Below the pieces are notes generated by a model that was not told the origin of the DNA, made no database searches, and saw nothing but the letters and a program-made list of their open reading frames with translations. Source: DASQYE01 sp036389315 (GTDB lineage Bacteria > Acidobacteriota > Blastocatellia > Pyrinomonadales > Pyrinomonadaceae). Taken from it: a DNA stretch of 64,000 nucleotides. Shown in pieces: positions 1-13,044 of this stretch (position 1 is its first letter; the number at the start of each line of letters is the position of its first letter). The stretch spans positions 186,001 through 250,000 of the forward strand of contig DASVQF010000040.1 of the NCBI GenBank assembly GCA_036389315.1. The letters are read 5' to 3'. The position numbers and the translations under genes are program-made.

Positions 1-348
1 ATTGAGATTCTGCTCAATAATCAGGCTCGCTACGAGCTTCAGCTTGAGCAAACCAACCGGCAGCTTCAGCAAACAATCGAGCAGGTTCGGCAGACGAATG
101 AGAATGTTCAGCAGATAACCGGGCAGATTGAGCAGATAACCGGGCAGATTGAGCAGATAAACAGCCAAGTGGGTGCATTGACTAACTCGGTAGGTATAGT
201 GGCTAGGTCGCAGAGTGAGTTTATGCAGGTCATGCTGCAATACATGCAGTCGCAGGACAAGACCAATAAAACCTTCCGAGACTCAATACGCGAGCTTTCA
301 AGTACGCTCAAGCGGCACATCACCGAAGATCACGGCGGAAAGTCTTAG
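1..348 (+). CDS. C-terminal end of a coiled-coil protein (partial)
   Basis: Frame 1 is open from the window edge to a TAG at 346-348, so the 5' end lies outside the window. The 115 visible residues are rich in Gln, Glu, Asn and Ile, with repeated short units of the type QIEQITG (three near-copies around 115-165, also repeated at DNA level), then a Met/Gln-rich stretch and a basic tail. This looks like a long coiled coil. No catalytic motif is visible and the family cannot be named from this part. The next gene starts 17 bases downstream in the same direction, so co-transcription is likely. Confidence 0.7.
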   Translation: MEILLNNQARYELQLEQTNRQLQQTIEQVRQTNENVQQITGQIEQITGQIEQINSQVGALTNSVGIVARSQSEFMQVMLQYMQSQDKTNKTFRDSIRELSSTLKRHITEDHGGKS

Positions 349-365
349 AAGAGGAGAGGGAAGAA

Positions 366-1013
366 GTGAACAGCAGATTCAAGAGGCCGGGCTTGACCAT
401 CTCGCTTTGCCTCCTCTTTATCCTGGCGCTCTGTTCCATTGGGCAGGCCCAATCGGGCCGCCGCTCTCCGAAACCGATCAGCCCGCCCACGCCTACACCC
501 TCGCCCGCCGCAGCCGAGCCCCCGTCAACTCCGAAGGAAAGGGCAGCGCAGAAGCAGCAGACCTTGATCGCAGGGATGAGCGACGATCTGGGTTCCGTCT
601 ACATTCCAGGATATATGATGGATGCCGTCTGGCGTGGTTTCGTCGAACGCTTCAAGGATTACTCCTCCATCATGCTCAGCGGGGAGAAGAGGATGAGCCG
701 CAAGCAGGCCATTGACCGGGCCAAGAAGCAGACGGAGAGCTTCGTCGTCCTCTTGCAACTGGGGACGGAAGCGATCAACCCGAGCATGGGCGGGACGAGC
801 GTGGATGATCTGGTCGTCAGCTACTTGATCTTTACGCCCGGCACGGCGAAGGTCAAAGACCAGGGGCACGTCTACCTGCGCTCGTACCGTGGCGTGCTGG
901 GCACGCGCCTGCCGACGGGCCGCGAATCAACACAGCTCTACGAGGCCGGGCGCGAAGCTGCCAGCCGCGTGCTCTCAGACCTGGATATTCCGAACCCTGT
1001 GATCTTACGTTAG
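366..1013 (+). CDS. Secreted protein of unknown function
   Basis: 215 residues from a GTG start preceded by a purine-rich ribosome site (gaggagaggg, 351-360). The N-terminus has a basic segment, a leucine-rich hydrophobic core of about 15 residues and an Ala-Gln-Ala type cleavage region near residue 29, so export is likely. A Pro/Ser/Thr-rich linker follows (residues about 33-60), then a globular domain with no family that I recognise. It lies between a coiled-coil gene and a small membrane-protein gene, all on the same strand. The function is unknown. Confidence 0.75.
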   Translation: MNSRFKRPGLTISLCLLFILALCSIGQAQSGRRSPKPISPPTPTPSPAAAEPPSTPKERAAQKQQTLIAGMSDDLGSVYIPGYMMDAVWRGFVERFKDYSSIMLSGEKRMSRKQAIDRAKKQTESFVVLLQLGTEAINPSMGGTSVDDLVVSYLIFTPGTAKVKDQGHVYLRSYRGVLGTRLPTGRESTQLYEAGREAASRVLSDLDIPNPVILR

Positions 1014-1038
1014 CCTTCTCATATCCCATAGAAGTGTG

Positions 1039-1554
1039 ATGGAGATTGCAGAGCTAACCTCAGAGACCCTGACCATAGTGTCAAAGCGAAGCTGGCTGAG
1101 CAGGCTCGGCTACTTGTTGATGGGGGCTCCGCTCGTGGTGCTCGCCGTCTACATTCCGGGATGGGGCTGGTACGAGGCGGCCGTTCCCGAATATGCCGCT
1201 TACGCACCGCTCTTCCTGATCGTGCTCGAAATACTGTCGCTCGCGGGCGCATTCCTCTTCATCGCCTCGGCCTTCGATGTGACCGTCTACCGCTTCGACA
1301 AGGCGCAGGACAGTTTCCTCATACGGGGCCGGAAGCTGCTCTTCAAGCGTTGGGCCGCGAGTGGGCCCATGAGCAGCATCACGGGCGTCTCGTGCGAGGT
1401 GAGGGGCGATGCGGAAAGCTCGCACAGCGAGATCTGTCTCACCTATCGCAGTTTCGGAGTCGTCACAGAGACCCTCAGATGCGGGACGGGCGAGGCGGGC
1501 GAGGACGAATCCATCGCCGACACGATCAGAACATTCCTCGGACTGAGAAGCTAA
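1039..1554 (+). CDS. Small membrane protein, function unknown
   Basis: About 171 residues with two hydrophobic segments (roughly residues 25-45 and 55-78), separated by a short loop containing Gly-Trp-Gly-Trp-Tyr. A soluble C-terminal part looks like a beta-rich, PH-like cytoplasmic domain. An in-frame GTG three bases upstream (1036) is a possible alternative start; the ATG is preferred because the weak gaag at 1031-1034 is better spaced from it. No catalytic residues stand out. A PH-domain-like membrane protein is only an inference from the hydrophobic layout. Confidence 0.65.
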   Translation: MEIAELTSETLTIVSKRSWLSRLGYLLMGAPLVVLAVYIPGWGWYEAAVPEYAAYAPLFLIVLEILSLAGAFLFIASAFDVTVYRFDKAQDSFLIRGRKLLFKRWAASGPMSSITGVSCEVRGDAESSHSEICLTYRSFGVVTETLRCGTGEAGEDESIADTIRTFLGLRS

Positions 1555-1591
1555 GGAGCCCTCGCCGGGGAAGAAAGGAACTCTACTTAAA

Positions 1592-2143
1592 ATGAAGCGT
1601 ATGCTGCTCGCTCTTCTTTGCCTCCTCCTGCCGGCGCAGGCGGCGTTGGCCCAGAGAGGAGAGAACCGGAACAGTAAACCGCCCGCCGACGCGCGCGTCA
1701 GGGCGGCCCTGGACAAGATCGGCTATAAGTACGAGCTGAACGCCGCCAACGATTACAAGCTGGTTCCGATTGAGACTGAGCGGGCGGGAACGAAAGCGGA
1801 CGGCACGCCCGTCTTCCGCACACAACTCGTCTACGTCAACTCGAATACGGAAAGGTACGGCACACTTGAGATTCGTGAAGTGCTCGCGCCCGTCATGATC
1901 GTTCCGGGGCCGCTCCCGGCCGACGTGGCCAACAGGCTGCTGCGCGAGAATAACCAGGTGAAGCTTGGCGCATGGCGTCTGGTCGCAATCACTACGGGGC
2001 CGAACGCCGGCAAGTCCCTGGCCATGTTCGCCGCGCAGATCAACGCCGACGCAGACCCGGAATCGCTGCGCCTGACGATCAAGAGCGTCATCCTGATCGC
2101 CGACCGGATGGAGAAAGAGCTGACGGGCACGGACGACTTCTAA
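1592..2143 (+). CDS. Secreted YbjN-like (sensory transduction regulator-type) protein
   Basis: 183 residues. A Sec signal peptide (Lys-Arg, leucine-rich core, Ala-Leu-Ala cleavage region near residue 21) is followed by one alpha/beta domain. The pattern is: Gly-Tyr-Lys-Tyr-Glu strand, basic turn, Val-Tyr-Val-Asn strand, a helix with an LLREN motif, then a strand and helix ending in KELTG. This resembles the YbjN/type III secretion chaperone fold, but the assignment is by pattern only. The ribosome site aaagga lies upstream of the ATG. The gene converges with the alpha-2-macroglobulin operon and overlaps its last gene by four bases. Confidence 0.6.
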   Translation: MKRMLLALLCLLLPAQAALAQRGENRNSKPPADARVRAALDKIGYKYELNAANDYKLVPIETERAGTKADGTPVFRTQLVYVNSNTERYGTLEIREVLAPVMIVPGPLPADVANRLLRENNQVKLGAWRLVAITTGPNAGKSLAMFAAQINADADPESLRLTIKSVILIADRMEKELTGTDDF

Positions 2144-5022
2144 TCCGAGTTCTGCGCGACGCGACGCCAGAGGCTCGCCTCTCCTTCCGAGCGCACAAGC
2201 GCGCGCACCTCCTCGTAGGCGGCAGCGTAGAGCGAGCGCATCTCTGCGGCCGAAGCTGCGGGCCTGTCGAGCTTTCGCTCAAGCTCTTCGCGCCTCCATT
2301 TCGCGCGCGGACTGAAGGGAGCGAGCATCGCGCCCTCGCCCGCCACATGCACGGCCAAGCCTTCAGCGAGCCACCGCGCAGTCCTTCCCCTGCCCAACTG
2401 TTCGATCACGACATGCGCGTATTCGTGGCGCAGGGTCGTCGTGAGCACGCCGCGACGGCGCAGGAGCGCGAGCGGCTGCAACTCTATGCGCGAGCCGCGC
2501 GAGGCGGCCGCCGCCCAGCCCGCCAATCCCGTGCTGGCGATAAAGGCGGGCGTCGTCTCGTGAATGATGACCTCCAGGGAGCCGGGCGCAGGCTGGGGAA
2601 GGCGTGCTGTGGTCAAGCGGCGCTCAAGGTCTCGGCGCGCTGCTTCGAGCGTGCCGAGCACGGCTTCGACTTCACGGCGCGCGACGCGGGCCGGATAACT
2701 GGCGCGAAAGTGCTCGCTCGCGAGCGTGAGACGGCCCTGCTGCGAAGCGCGAAGAGAGAAGGGCTCGGGCATTGCGTTGAAGCCGCCCGGTGCGGGTGGC
2801 CTGCGGCGGAGGCGTGCGTGCGCCAGGTGGGCCCTATCGGCGGAAGCCGGGGCGCTCGAAGCAGCGCGCGACGGCGCGTCCCCTCCTCTTGGGCCCAGGA
2901 TGCTCGTGCCCGGAAAATAGTTTTCGATGATCCGGCGATAGTTGAGTCCGCGCCGGGCCATGACGTGCGCGCCCTCCTGGCACAAGCCCAGGCCGTGACC
3001 GAAGCCGCCACCGCGAAAGACGAAAGCCGCGCCACTGCGCTCGACCGCGAAGCGCGAGCTTTTCAGCACGTTCCAGCCCAGGGCCCTCCCGACTATGAGC
3101 TTGAAATCCCAGCCGCGCACAGTCTTTCGTCTTTCGCCTTCGAGCGTGACGGTCTCGGCTCTTGCCGTCGCGTCGCGGCGCGAAACCAATACGTCTGTGA
3201 GCCTCGCCCCGACATCCGTTCGCGGGTCGCTGCGCAGTGCCTTGAGCAAACGCTCGGCCGTGATGGTCTCAGTCCAGTGATGGTGCGGCATGGTCGCGCA
3301 GTAATCGTCGCGCACCCCGCGCAAGTAAGACTGCGCGCCAGCCTCCGCGCCCCAGAGCGATTTAATGTTGGCCGTCATCCCTCCGCAGGCCGCGTGAAAA
3401 TAGACTTCGGCCAGCTCTCCCCGCCCGTCGCGCAGCGTCTCGCCGCCGGTCTCTCTGACTGCCCGCTCGATGGCCGCGCTCACACCCGCCCGGTGCGCGC
3501 TCGAAAAGTTGCTGTAGCGCTGGCAGTGCGTCGTGCTGCACAAGTCGAACCCTTCGGCAGAGTGACGACCCATGTTCTTGAGAGCGAACGTGCGGCTGAT
3601 GACGGCCTGCGCCTTCAGCGCCTCCGGCTCGGTCTCGATACTGGATTCGGCCGCCAGCACGCCCGTCAAGTACTCTTCAAGCGAAAGGCTGAGCATACGG
3701 CTCTCGACATCGCCCGAGACGGGCGAGCGCGAAGTGAGCTTAACGCGAAAGTGTTGGCCCACGCTTGCAGGTTCGCCGCGCGCTCCTGCTTCGGCGCTGC
3801 TCGCGCTAGCCTCCCCTTCGCTCCCCCCTGCAACAGCGTGGCTCTCGTCTCGCACATCGGCGCGGCTCGCCGTCTCGGTCTCGCTGTCTTGCGCGCCGGG
3901 CTGTCTTGCGCGCAGGTATTCTTCAAAGACTGGACGTGCGAGTCGAGCGCCTTCTGCTCCGTGCGCGCGCCTGAGAAAGACTAGCACGACGAGCGAGACG
4001 CTCTGCGGCCCACTTTGTCCGCCCGCCGCCTCGTCCGCGACGGCGACGAACCAGCCTTGCGTGCGAAAGCCGTTGCTCGAAGTCGAAGTGCCCGTCTTGC
4101 CGTAAACCTCAAGGGCCAGGCCGTCCAGCCCAGAGCCGGCCGCCGTGCCGTATTGGAGCGCGCCGCGCATGCCTTTAAGCAGGGTCGCCCGGTGCGCTGC
4201 GGCGATATTAATACGCGCGCTCTGCTCCGCCTTGAATCCGCGCGCGCCCGCGAGCTTCGGGCGATAGAGATGGCCGCCGTTGAGGAGCGCGGCGTAAGCA
4301 GTGGCCATCTGTACGGGCGTGACCAGCAGATGATCGCCTTCGCCGAGCACGTCGCCCGGACTCAGGCCGCCGTTTTGCAAAGCGCCCGCCGCTTCGCCCG
4401 TAGCATTAACGCCCGTTCGCTCGCCGAAGCCGAAAGAGGCGAGCGTGGCATCGAACGCGCCCGCGCTCAGGCGCTCGCCCACGGTGGCGAAATAGTAGTT
4501 GCAGGAGTAGGCGAGCGCCTGGGCCAGATCAATGGGCCCACTCGTCTGCGGGTGCGTACACGCTATCTGGAATCCTTCGCGCGCATAGTGGGCCGGGCAG
4601 AGCTTGTGCGTCTCGGCGTCAATCAATCCGGCGCGCATGGCTGCCAGCGCCGTAAAAGGCTTGATGGCGGAGCCGGGCGGAAACGCCTGCTCAAAGGCTA
4701 TGCGCGGATTGACGACGGCGCGCAGCCGACCGTTCTGCGCGTCCATCACGAGGATCGTGCCTTCACGCTCGCCGAGCGAGGCGCGCGCCGCTCGCTCTAA
4801 GGCAGCATCAACCTCATCTTCATTGACCGAAGCCTGCGCTTCACCCGAAGGCGCAACTGCGCCGTCGCGCGCCGTCGAAGTGCACGCCCCGCAGAGGACT
4901 AGACACAGCAAGATAAGGATGAAGAGGGAGGGATGAGGGATGAGGGCGGAGGGATGAAGGCGCAGCGATATTAGCGATATGAGACTTGAGATTTCAGATT
5001 TCAAATCCCTTTCATCCCTCAT
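2140..5022 (-). CDS. Lipoprotein fusion: PBP transpeptidase - SpoIID - zinc peptidase MA-like
   Basis: 960 residues containing three enzyme modules. Residues about 85-380 are a penicillin-binding transpeptidase domain, with the active-site motif SAIK (Ser118), an SCN triad and KTGT (Lys309). Residues about 430-730 are a SpoIID/LytB domain: GVLAAE, KAQAV.SRT, a CSTTHCQ segment and a GHGLGLCQEGA box. In the SpoIID family this is a peptidoglycan lytic activity on denuded glycan. Residues about 770-960 hold HEYAH (first His 866) with a downstream LAEGLA, the signature of gluzincin metallopeptidases of the peptidase MA type. A hydrophobic segment ending in Cys47 suggests a lipoprotein. The ATG overlaps the preceding stop as ATGA. 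Residues 2-32 are encoded by an intergenic hairpin repeat. It is the last gene of the alpha-2-macroglobulin operon, so a role in wall remodelling or repair at the outer envelope is inferred. Confidence 0.85.
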   Translation of the reverse strand: MRDERDLKSEISSLISLISLRLHPSALIPHPSLFILILLCLVLCGACTSTARDGAVAPSGEAQASVNEDEVDAALERAARASLGEREGTILVMDAQNGRLRAVVNPRIAFEQAFPPGSAIKPFTALAAMRAGLIDAETHKLCPAHYAREGFQIACTHPQTSGPIDLAQALAYSCNYYFATVGERLSAGAFDATLASFGFGERTGVNATGEAAGALQNGGLSPGDVLGEGDHLLVTPVQMATAYAALLNGGHLYRPKLAGARGFKAEQSARINIAAAHRATLLKGMRGALQYGTAAGSGLDGLALEVYGKTGTSTSSNGFRTQGWFVAVADEAAGGQSGPQSVSLVVLVFLRRAHGAEGARLARPVFEEYLRARQPGAQDSETETASRADVRDESHAVAGGSEGEASASSAEAGARGEPASVGQHFRVKLTSRSPVSGDVESRMLSLSLEEYLTGVLAAESSIETEPEALKAQAVISRTFALKNMGRHSAEGFDLCSTTHCQRYSNFSSAHRAGVSAAIERAVRETGGETLRDGRGELAEVYFHAACGGMTANIKSLWGAEAGAQSYLRGVRDDYCATMPHHHWTETITAERLLKALRSDPRTDVGARLTDVLVSRRDATARAETVTLEGERRKTVRGWDFKLIVGRALGWNVLKSSRFAVERSGAAFVFRGGGFGHGLGLCQEGAHVMARRGLNYRRIIENYFPGTSILGPRGGDAPSRAASSAPASADRAHLAHARLRRRPPAPGGFNAMPEPFSLRASQQGRLTLASEHFRASYPARVARREVEAVLGTLEAARRDLERRLTTARLPQPAPGSLEVIIHETTPAFIASTGLAGWAAAASRGSRIELQPLALLRRRGVLTTTLRHEYAHVVIEQLGRGRTARWLAEGLAVHVAGEGAMLAPFSPRAKWRREELERKLDRPAASAAEMRSLYAAAYEEVRALVRSEGEASLWRRVAQNSD

Positions 5023-5040
5023 CCCTCATCCCTCATCCTT
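4915..5040. repeat. Heptad-armed hairpin spanning a gene junction
   Basis: Left arm (about 4915-4960) is built of GGATGA(A/G)GG-type units. Right arm (5010-5040) is four CATCCCT heptads ending in catcctt, complementary to it. The loop contains the small symmetric stretch tcagatttcaaat. The element resembles the hairpins at 17341-17414 and 39530-39593. Here it covers the last codons of the upstream membrane-protein gene and the first 30 or so codons of the transpeptidase gene. Confidence 0.65.
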
Positions 5041-5906
5041 GAAAGTGCGCCCGTCGTGATGAGCCAGCCGCAGAGCATGAAGAGGGATGCCAGAAGGAGA
5101 CGAGCGCCGAGCAGGCTGATCTCAGTCCACGCGCCGCCCCTCGAATAATTGATAGTGATGAGGAAATACGGGATGACGCCGAAGAACAGGAGGCCGATGG
5201 CGTAGACGAGCACTGCGCCCGGCGCGAGCGCGCGCCCCAAGACGCGCCCGGCATTCTTGAACGCCTGGGCCAACCCCTCGCGCGCAGCTTCTATCCAGAA
5301 CTGAATTGCCACGAGCGGCATGACCAGCCCTAGAAGCAGGAAGCGAAGCGTAGTGATGATGACTTCCTTCCAGGAGAAGAGCCCTGCGCCCGCCTCGCCC
5401 CCGCTTGCGGCCGTGCGCGCCGCCGCTCCTGCTGCCGCCACGGCGGGCGCTGCGCCGACCTGAAGCTTAGAGAAGACGTAGGCGATGAGCCACACCATGA
5501 GCAGCAACGGCAGGCTGACGACGAGCAGCTTCCAGAAATCACGCAAGCCTGAGCGCAGCAGCGCCTTCGCCCCCGCCCCTTCATCCACGTAGCGCACCCC
5601 GATCACCTGAATGATGAAGAAGAGCACGGGCACGAGCGCGGCCAGCAGGAAAGTCAAAAGGACTTGCCAGAGGCTCGCCTCGCGCACGGCTATGAAGAAG
5701 TAGAGAGACGCGAGCATCAGGCCGTAGAGCAGGAGCAGCACAACAAGAGCGCGCCAGTTACCGAACAGACGGCCCAGGGCATGACCCATGCTTTTCAGGA
5801 AAAGCAGCGGCGAAGCGGAGTCAACGGCAGCGGAGCGAGTGCTGCTGCTACTGCGCGTCTCTACGGTTTCGGTCTCCGGCCTCGCGGCCGGTTCTTCGGT
5901 CGCCAT
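5019..5906 (-). CDS. Polytopic membrane protein of the A2M operon
   Basis: 295 residues with a Thr/Ser/Glu-rich cytoplasmic N-terminus (about 35 residues) and about six hydrophobic segments: roughly residues 52-73, 83-105, 125-147, 185-207, 230-250 and 268-290. An Ala/Gly-rich loop lies near residues 153-175. No catalytic motif is visible. It starts six bases after the alpha-2-macroglobulin stop, and its own stop overlaps the next start (ATGA), so it is a firm operon member. The last residues (MRDEG) come from the GATGAGG repeat. It may anchor or energise the envelope-repair complex, but this is inference. Confidence 0.75.
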   Translation of the reverse strand: MATEEPAARPETETVETRSSSSTRSAAVDSASPLLFLKSMGHALGRLFGNWRALVVLLLLYGLMLASLYFFIAVREASLWQVLLTFLLAALVPVLFFIIQVIGVRYVDEGAGAKALLRSGLRDFWKLLVVSLPLLLMVWLIAYVFSKLQVGAAPAVAAAGAAARTAASGGEAGAGLFSWKEVIITTLRFLLLGLVMPLVAIQFWIEAAREGLAQAFKNAGRVLGRALAPGAVLVYAIGLLFFGVIPYFLITINYSRGGAWTEISLLGARLLLASLFMLCGWLITTGALSRMRDEG

Positions 5907-5912
5907 AACTCT

Positions 5913-10901
<4,989 letters not shown>

Positions 10902-11047
10902 CTGTCGTCACTCACCTACGAAGCAGTCTGCACTTGACCTTGACCAGTTTGATCGAAACCATCCTATCTTTTAAGAGAGCGGCAACACGTTGGCGATGTC
11001 CGCACCCTCACTCAGCGCCTGTGGCTGCTACTCCCGTCAGGCGCGTA

Positions 11048-11899
11048 TCAATCGAGAATCTTGAGGCGGTAGAAGCCCAGAAAGTTCGGATTGTTCTCCA
11101 CGGGCCGCCAACGCTTGTCCGGGTGCTCGTCCAGGACGGCGAGCCTGACCTTCTTGACCGTCCCGCCCTCGTCGGGCGCTGCGCCCGTGTGATAGACGAC
11201 CCAGTCGGACGCGCCTTCCGAAGCGACCCTGGCCCGGCCCAGGAAGAGCATCACGTGATAGGAAAACTTCTGCACCCAGGGTTGATGAAAGAAGAGCAGG
11301 TCGCCCGGCCGGGCCTGCCGCCGGTCGCGGCCGACGAAGACCGCGTTGTAATTCTTGAGCGTGCGCGCGTCGGCGTACTCCGCGAAAATCTCGCCTTCGA
11401 GGTCGCTCTCCTTGAACGAGCCGTAGGCGGTGCGAAAGAGGCGCTCGGAGAGTGGGCCCGTCGAGAGCGCGTAGGCGCGCACGTCCGGCGCAAAGCTCTC
11501 GTAGCCTGGGCCCATGCGCTGAAACCAGAGGCGGTCATGCGTCCTCAGAGCCTCGCGCCAACTGAACCTGACGAGCCCCGCGCAATCCCTTTGCGAAGGG
11601 TTCCACTCGTCGCTCAGGCGATAGAACTGCATCTCGGCAATGCCTGTCATCCAGCGGCGAAAGTTCTCGCGGTCGGCGAAAGAATAAAGCTCGGCCCCGT
11701 CCGGAATACCGTCGTTGTCTGAGTCGCTTAAGGGGGCGGCGGGCGCTGAAGCAGGTGTGGGCGCTGCGGAAGGAGGCGTGTGCGCTGCGCTCGCCGGGCG
11801 GGGATTGGTGTGCGCTTGCGGCGCTCTGCCGCAGGCGGCCGCGAGCAGGCACGCGAGAAATAAGCAACACGCAATGGGGGAAGGCAGTTGCACCGTCAC
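11048..11899 (-). CDS. DUF1175 (YfaT-like) lipoprotein
   Basis: 283 residues from a GTG start with GAGG six bases upstream; a TTG at 11911 is the alternative. A lipoprotein signal ends in LAAAC. A Pro/Ala/Ser linker follows, then a SDSDNDGIPDG calcium-loop-like motif. The main domain carries RDCAGLVRFSWREAL, PGDLLFFHQPW and SYHVMLFLG. This is a Cys...His arrangement as in NlpC/P60-like folds and is typical of the DUF1175 family. In E. coli the homologue yfaT sits beside the alpha-2-macroglobulin gene yfaS, and here it precedes the A2M gene by 146 bases on the same strand. A peptidase or amidase role is inferred from the Cys and His motifs. Confidence 0.85.
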   Translation of the reverse strand: MTVQLPSPIACCLFLACLLAAACGRAPQAHTNPRPASAAHTPPSAAPTPASAPAAPLSDSDNDGIPDGAELYSFADRENFRRWMTGIAEMQFYRLSDEWNPSQRDCAGLVRFSWREALRTHDRLWFQRMGPGYESFAPDVRAYALSTGPLSERLFRTAYGSFKESDLEGEIFAEYADARTLKNYNAVFVGRDRRQARPGDLLFFHQPWVQKFSYHVMLFLGRARVASEGASDWVVYHTGAAPDEGGTVKKVRLAVLDEHPDKRWRPVENNPNFLGFYRLKILD

Positions 11900-12138
11900 C
11901 TTTTGCCTCAAAAGCTCCGGACGAAGGACAGGACGCGGGAGAGATTGCCGGAGCCATCTTTAACCTGCCGGTTCAGGTAGTCGAGATATTTATCACGAGC
12001 GGGCCCACGCGCCAAAGGGAAAATTTTGTGCGCCGGGAGAGCTTCGGCCACAAAGGCCGCTCGTGTGACAGTGGCGTGACGAAAGTGTCTAGCCGATATT
12101 GCCGACGCGAGAGGGAGGGAATCAAAGGAGCTTGGCCC

Positions 12139-12345
12139 TCAGCCATCGGCCTCGGCCTCGTCCCTCTTTCTACTCCACATCGCGGCCATCGCTTCGGCCT
12201 CGGCCCTGGTCAGATTGTCGCAGGCCACTTCCTCTTCCTCTCTCCTGACTTCGCGCACTTCCCAGTCCGGCGCTTCGGGGTCTTGGCCCAAGCGCCCCTC
12301 ACTCAGCCTGACCTCGAAGGTCTCGCTATATTTTTTGTTGTCCAT
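12139..12345 (-). CDS. Small acidic/basic hypothetical protein
   Basis: 68 residues with a very high share of charged amino acids (Glu/Arg-rich middle, acidic end), one Cys, no signal peptide and no membrane segment. gagaag lies upstream of the ATG. It stands alone between the DUF1175 gene and a promoter for the divergent DUF4440 gene. It is reported because the start and codon use look reasonable, but it has no recognisable family and could be spurious. Confidence 0.4.
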   Translation of the reverse strand: MDNKKYSETFEVRLSEGRLGQDPEAPDWEVREVRREEEEVACDNLTRAEAEAMAAMWSRKRDEAEADG

Positions 12346-12424
12346 CAGCTTCTCGGGCCCTCGCGGATAGGTCGCATACTACGCCAAACCTCTCGGCCCG
12401 GACAACACAGGGCCGGACATTTGA

Positions 12425-12453
12425 TTGACATGACGGGAAAGGTGAAGTAAAAG
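12425..12453 (+). promoter_or_regulatory. Candidate sigma-70 promoter of the DUF4440 gene
   Basis: A perfect -35 (TTGACA, 12425-12430), a 17-base spacer and a weak -10 (taaaag, 12448-12453) lie about 40 bases upstream of the ATG at 12492. Confidence 0.45.
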
Positions 12454-12491
12454 CAGCCTGCTTTTAGACTGCCGAAAAGGAGTAGCCCAAA

Positions 12492-12947
12492 ATGAAACGT
12501 CTAATTTTCTTCGCGGTGCTGGCGCTGATGCTCTCTTCTCTGGCCCTGGCCCAGATGAAAGGCAAGGGCGGGGGCGTCGAACAGAGCTTGATGCAGACGG
12601 AACAGGAGTTGGCCGACGCCATCCTGAAGGGAGACGTGAGCCCCTTCGAGCGCACCCTGGCCGACACCTTCAGCTTCACGGCTCCCGACGGAGGCATGCA
12701 GAACAAGACGCAGTTTCTCGCGGACTTGAAGTCCGGCGCTTTGAAGATGGAATCGACAAAGAACGACGAGATGAAGGTACAGGTCTACGGCGACGCGGCC
12801 GTGGTCACTTACCGCAGCACGGACAAGGGCAAATACAAGGAGTTCGACATTAGCGGCCAGTACCGCTGGACTGACGTGTTCGTCAAACGCGGCGGGCGCT
12901 GGCAACTCGTCTCGACACAGGGCACGCGCATCATGCAGCAGCCATAG
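12492..12947 (+). CDS. Secreted DUF4440 / NTF2-like protein
   Basis: 151 residues. A signal peptide with an Ala-Leu-Ala-Gln cleavage region near residue 21 is followed by a single NTF2-like (SnoaL/DUF4440) cone fold. The pattern is: helix with QTEQELADAILKGD, FERTLADTFSFTAPDG, a KTQFLADLKSG helix, and the final strands VFVKRGGRWQLVSTQGT that are typical of this family. The ribosome site aaaagga precedes the start. Family members bind small ligands or act as exported accessory domains, and no specific substrate can be read. The gene ends at a strong hairpin shared with the convergent monooxygenase gene. Confidence 0.8.
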   Translation: MKRLIFFAVLALMLSSLALAQMKGKGGGVEQSLMQTEQELADAILKGDVSPFERTLADTFSFTAPDGGMQNKTQFLADLKSGALKMESTKNDEMKVQVYGDAAVVTYRSTDKGKYKEFDISGQYRWTDVFVKRGGRWQLVSTQGTRIMQQP

Positions 12948-12976
12948 GCGAGAGGCTGGCCCGGCTCAAAAGCCAG

Positions 12977-13040
12977 GAAGGGGAGAGCGGGAATGTAGCC
13001 GATGACTTGTGTCGCGGGCTACATTCCCGCTCTCCCCTTC
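12977..13040. terminator. Perfect 24-bp hairpin between convergent genes
   Basis: Positions 12977-13000 and 13017-13040 are perfect reverse complements (24 bp) around a 16-base loop. It lies between the stops of the DUF4440 gene (12947) and the monooxygenase gene (13045). There is no clear T-tract on either side, so it may act as a bidirectional transcript end or RNA-stabilising stem rather than a classical terminator. Confidence 0.75.
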
Positions 13041-13044
13041 GGCG

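Noticed and set aside
1972..3984. Long plus-strand frame of 670 residues
   Set aside because: It lies antisense to the transpeptidase-SpoIID-peptidase gene; composition is that of a GC-rich shadow frame.
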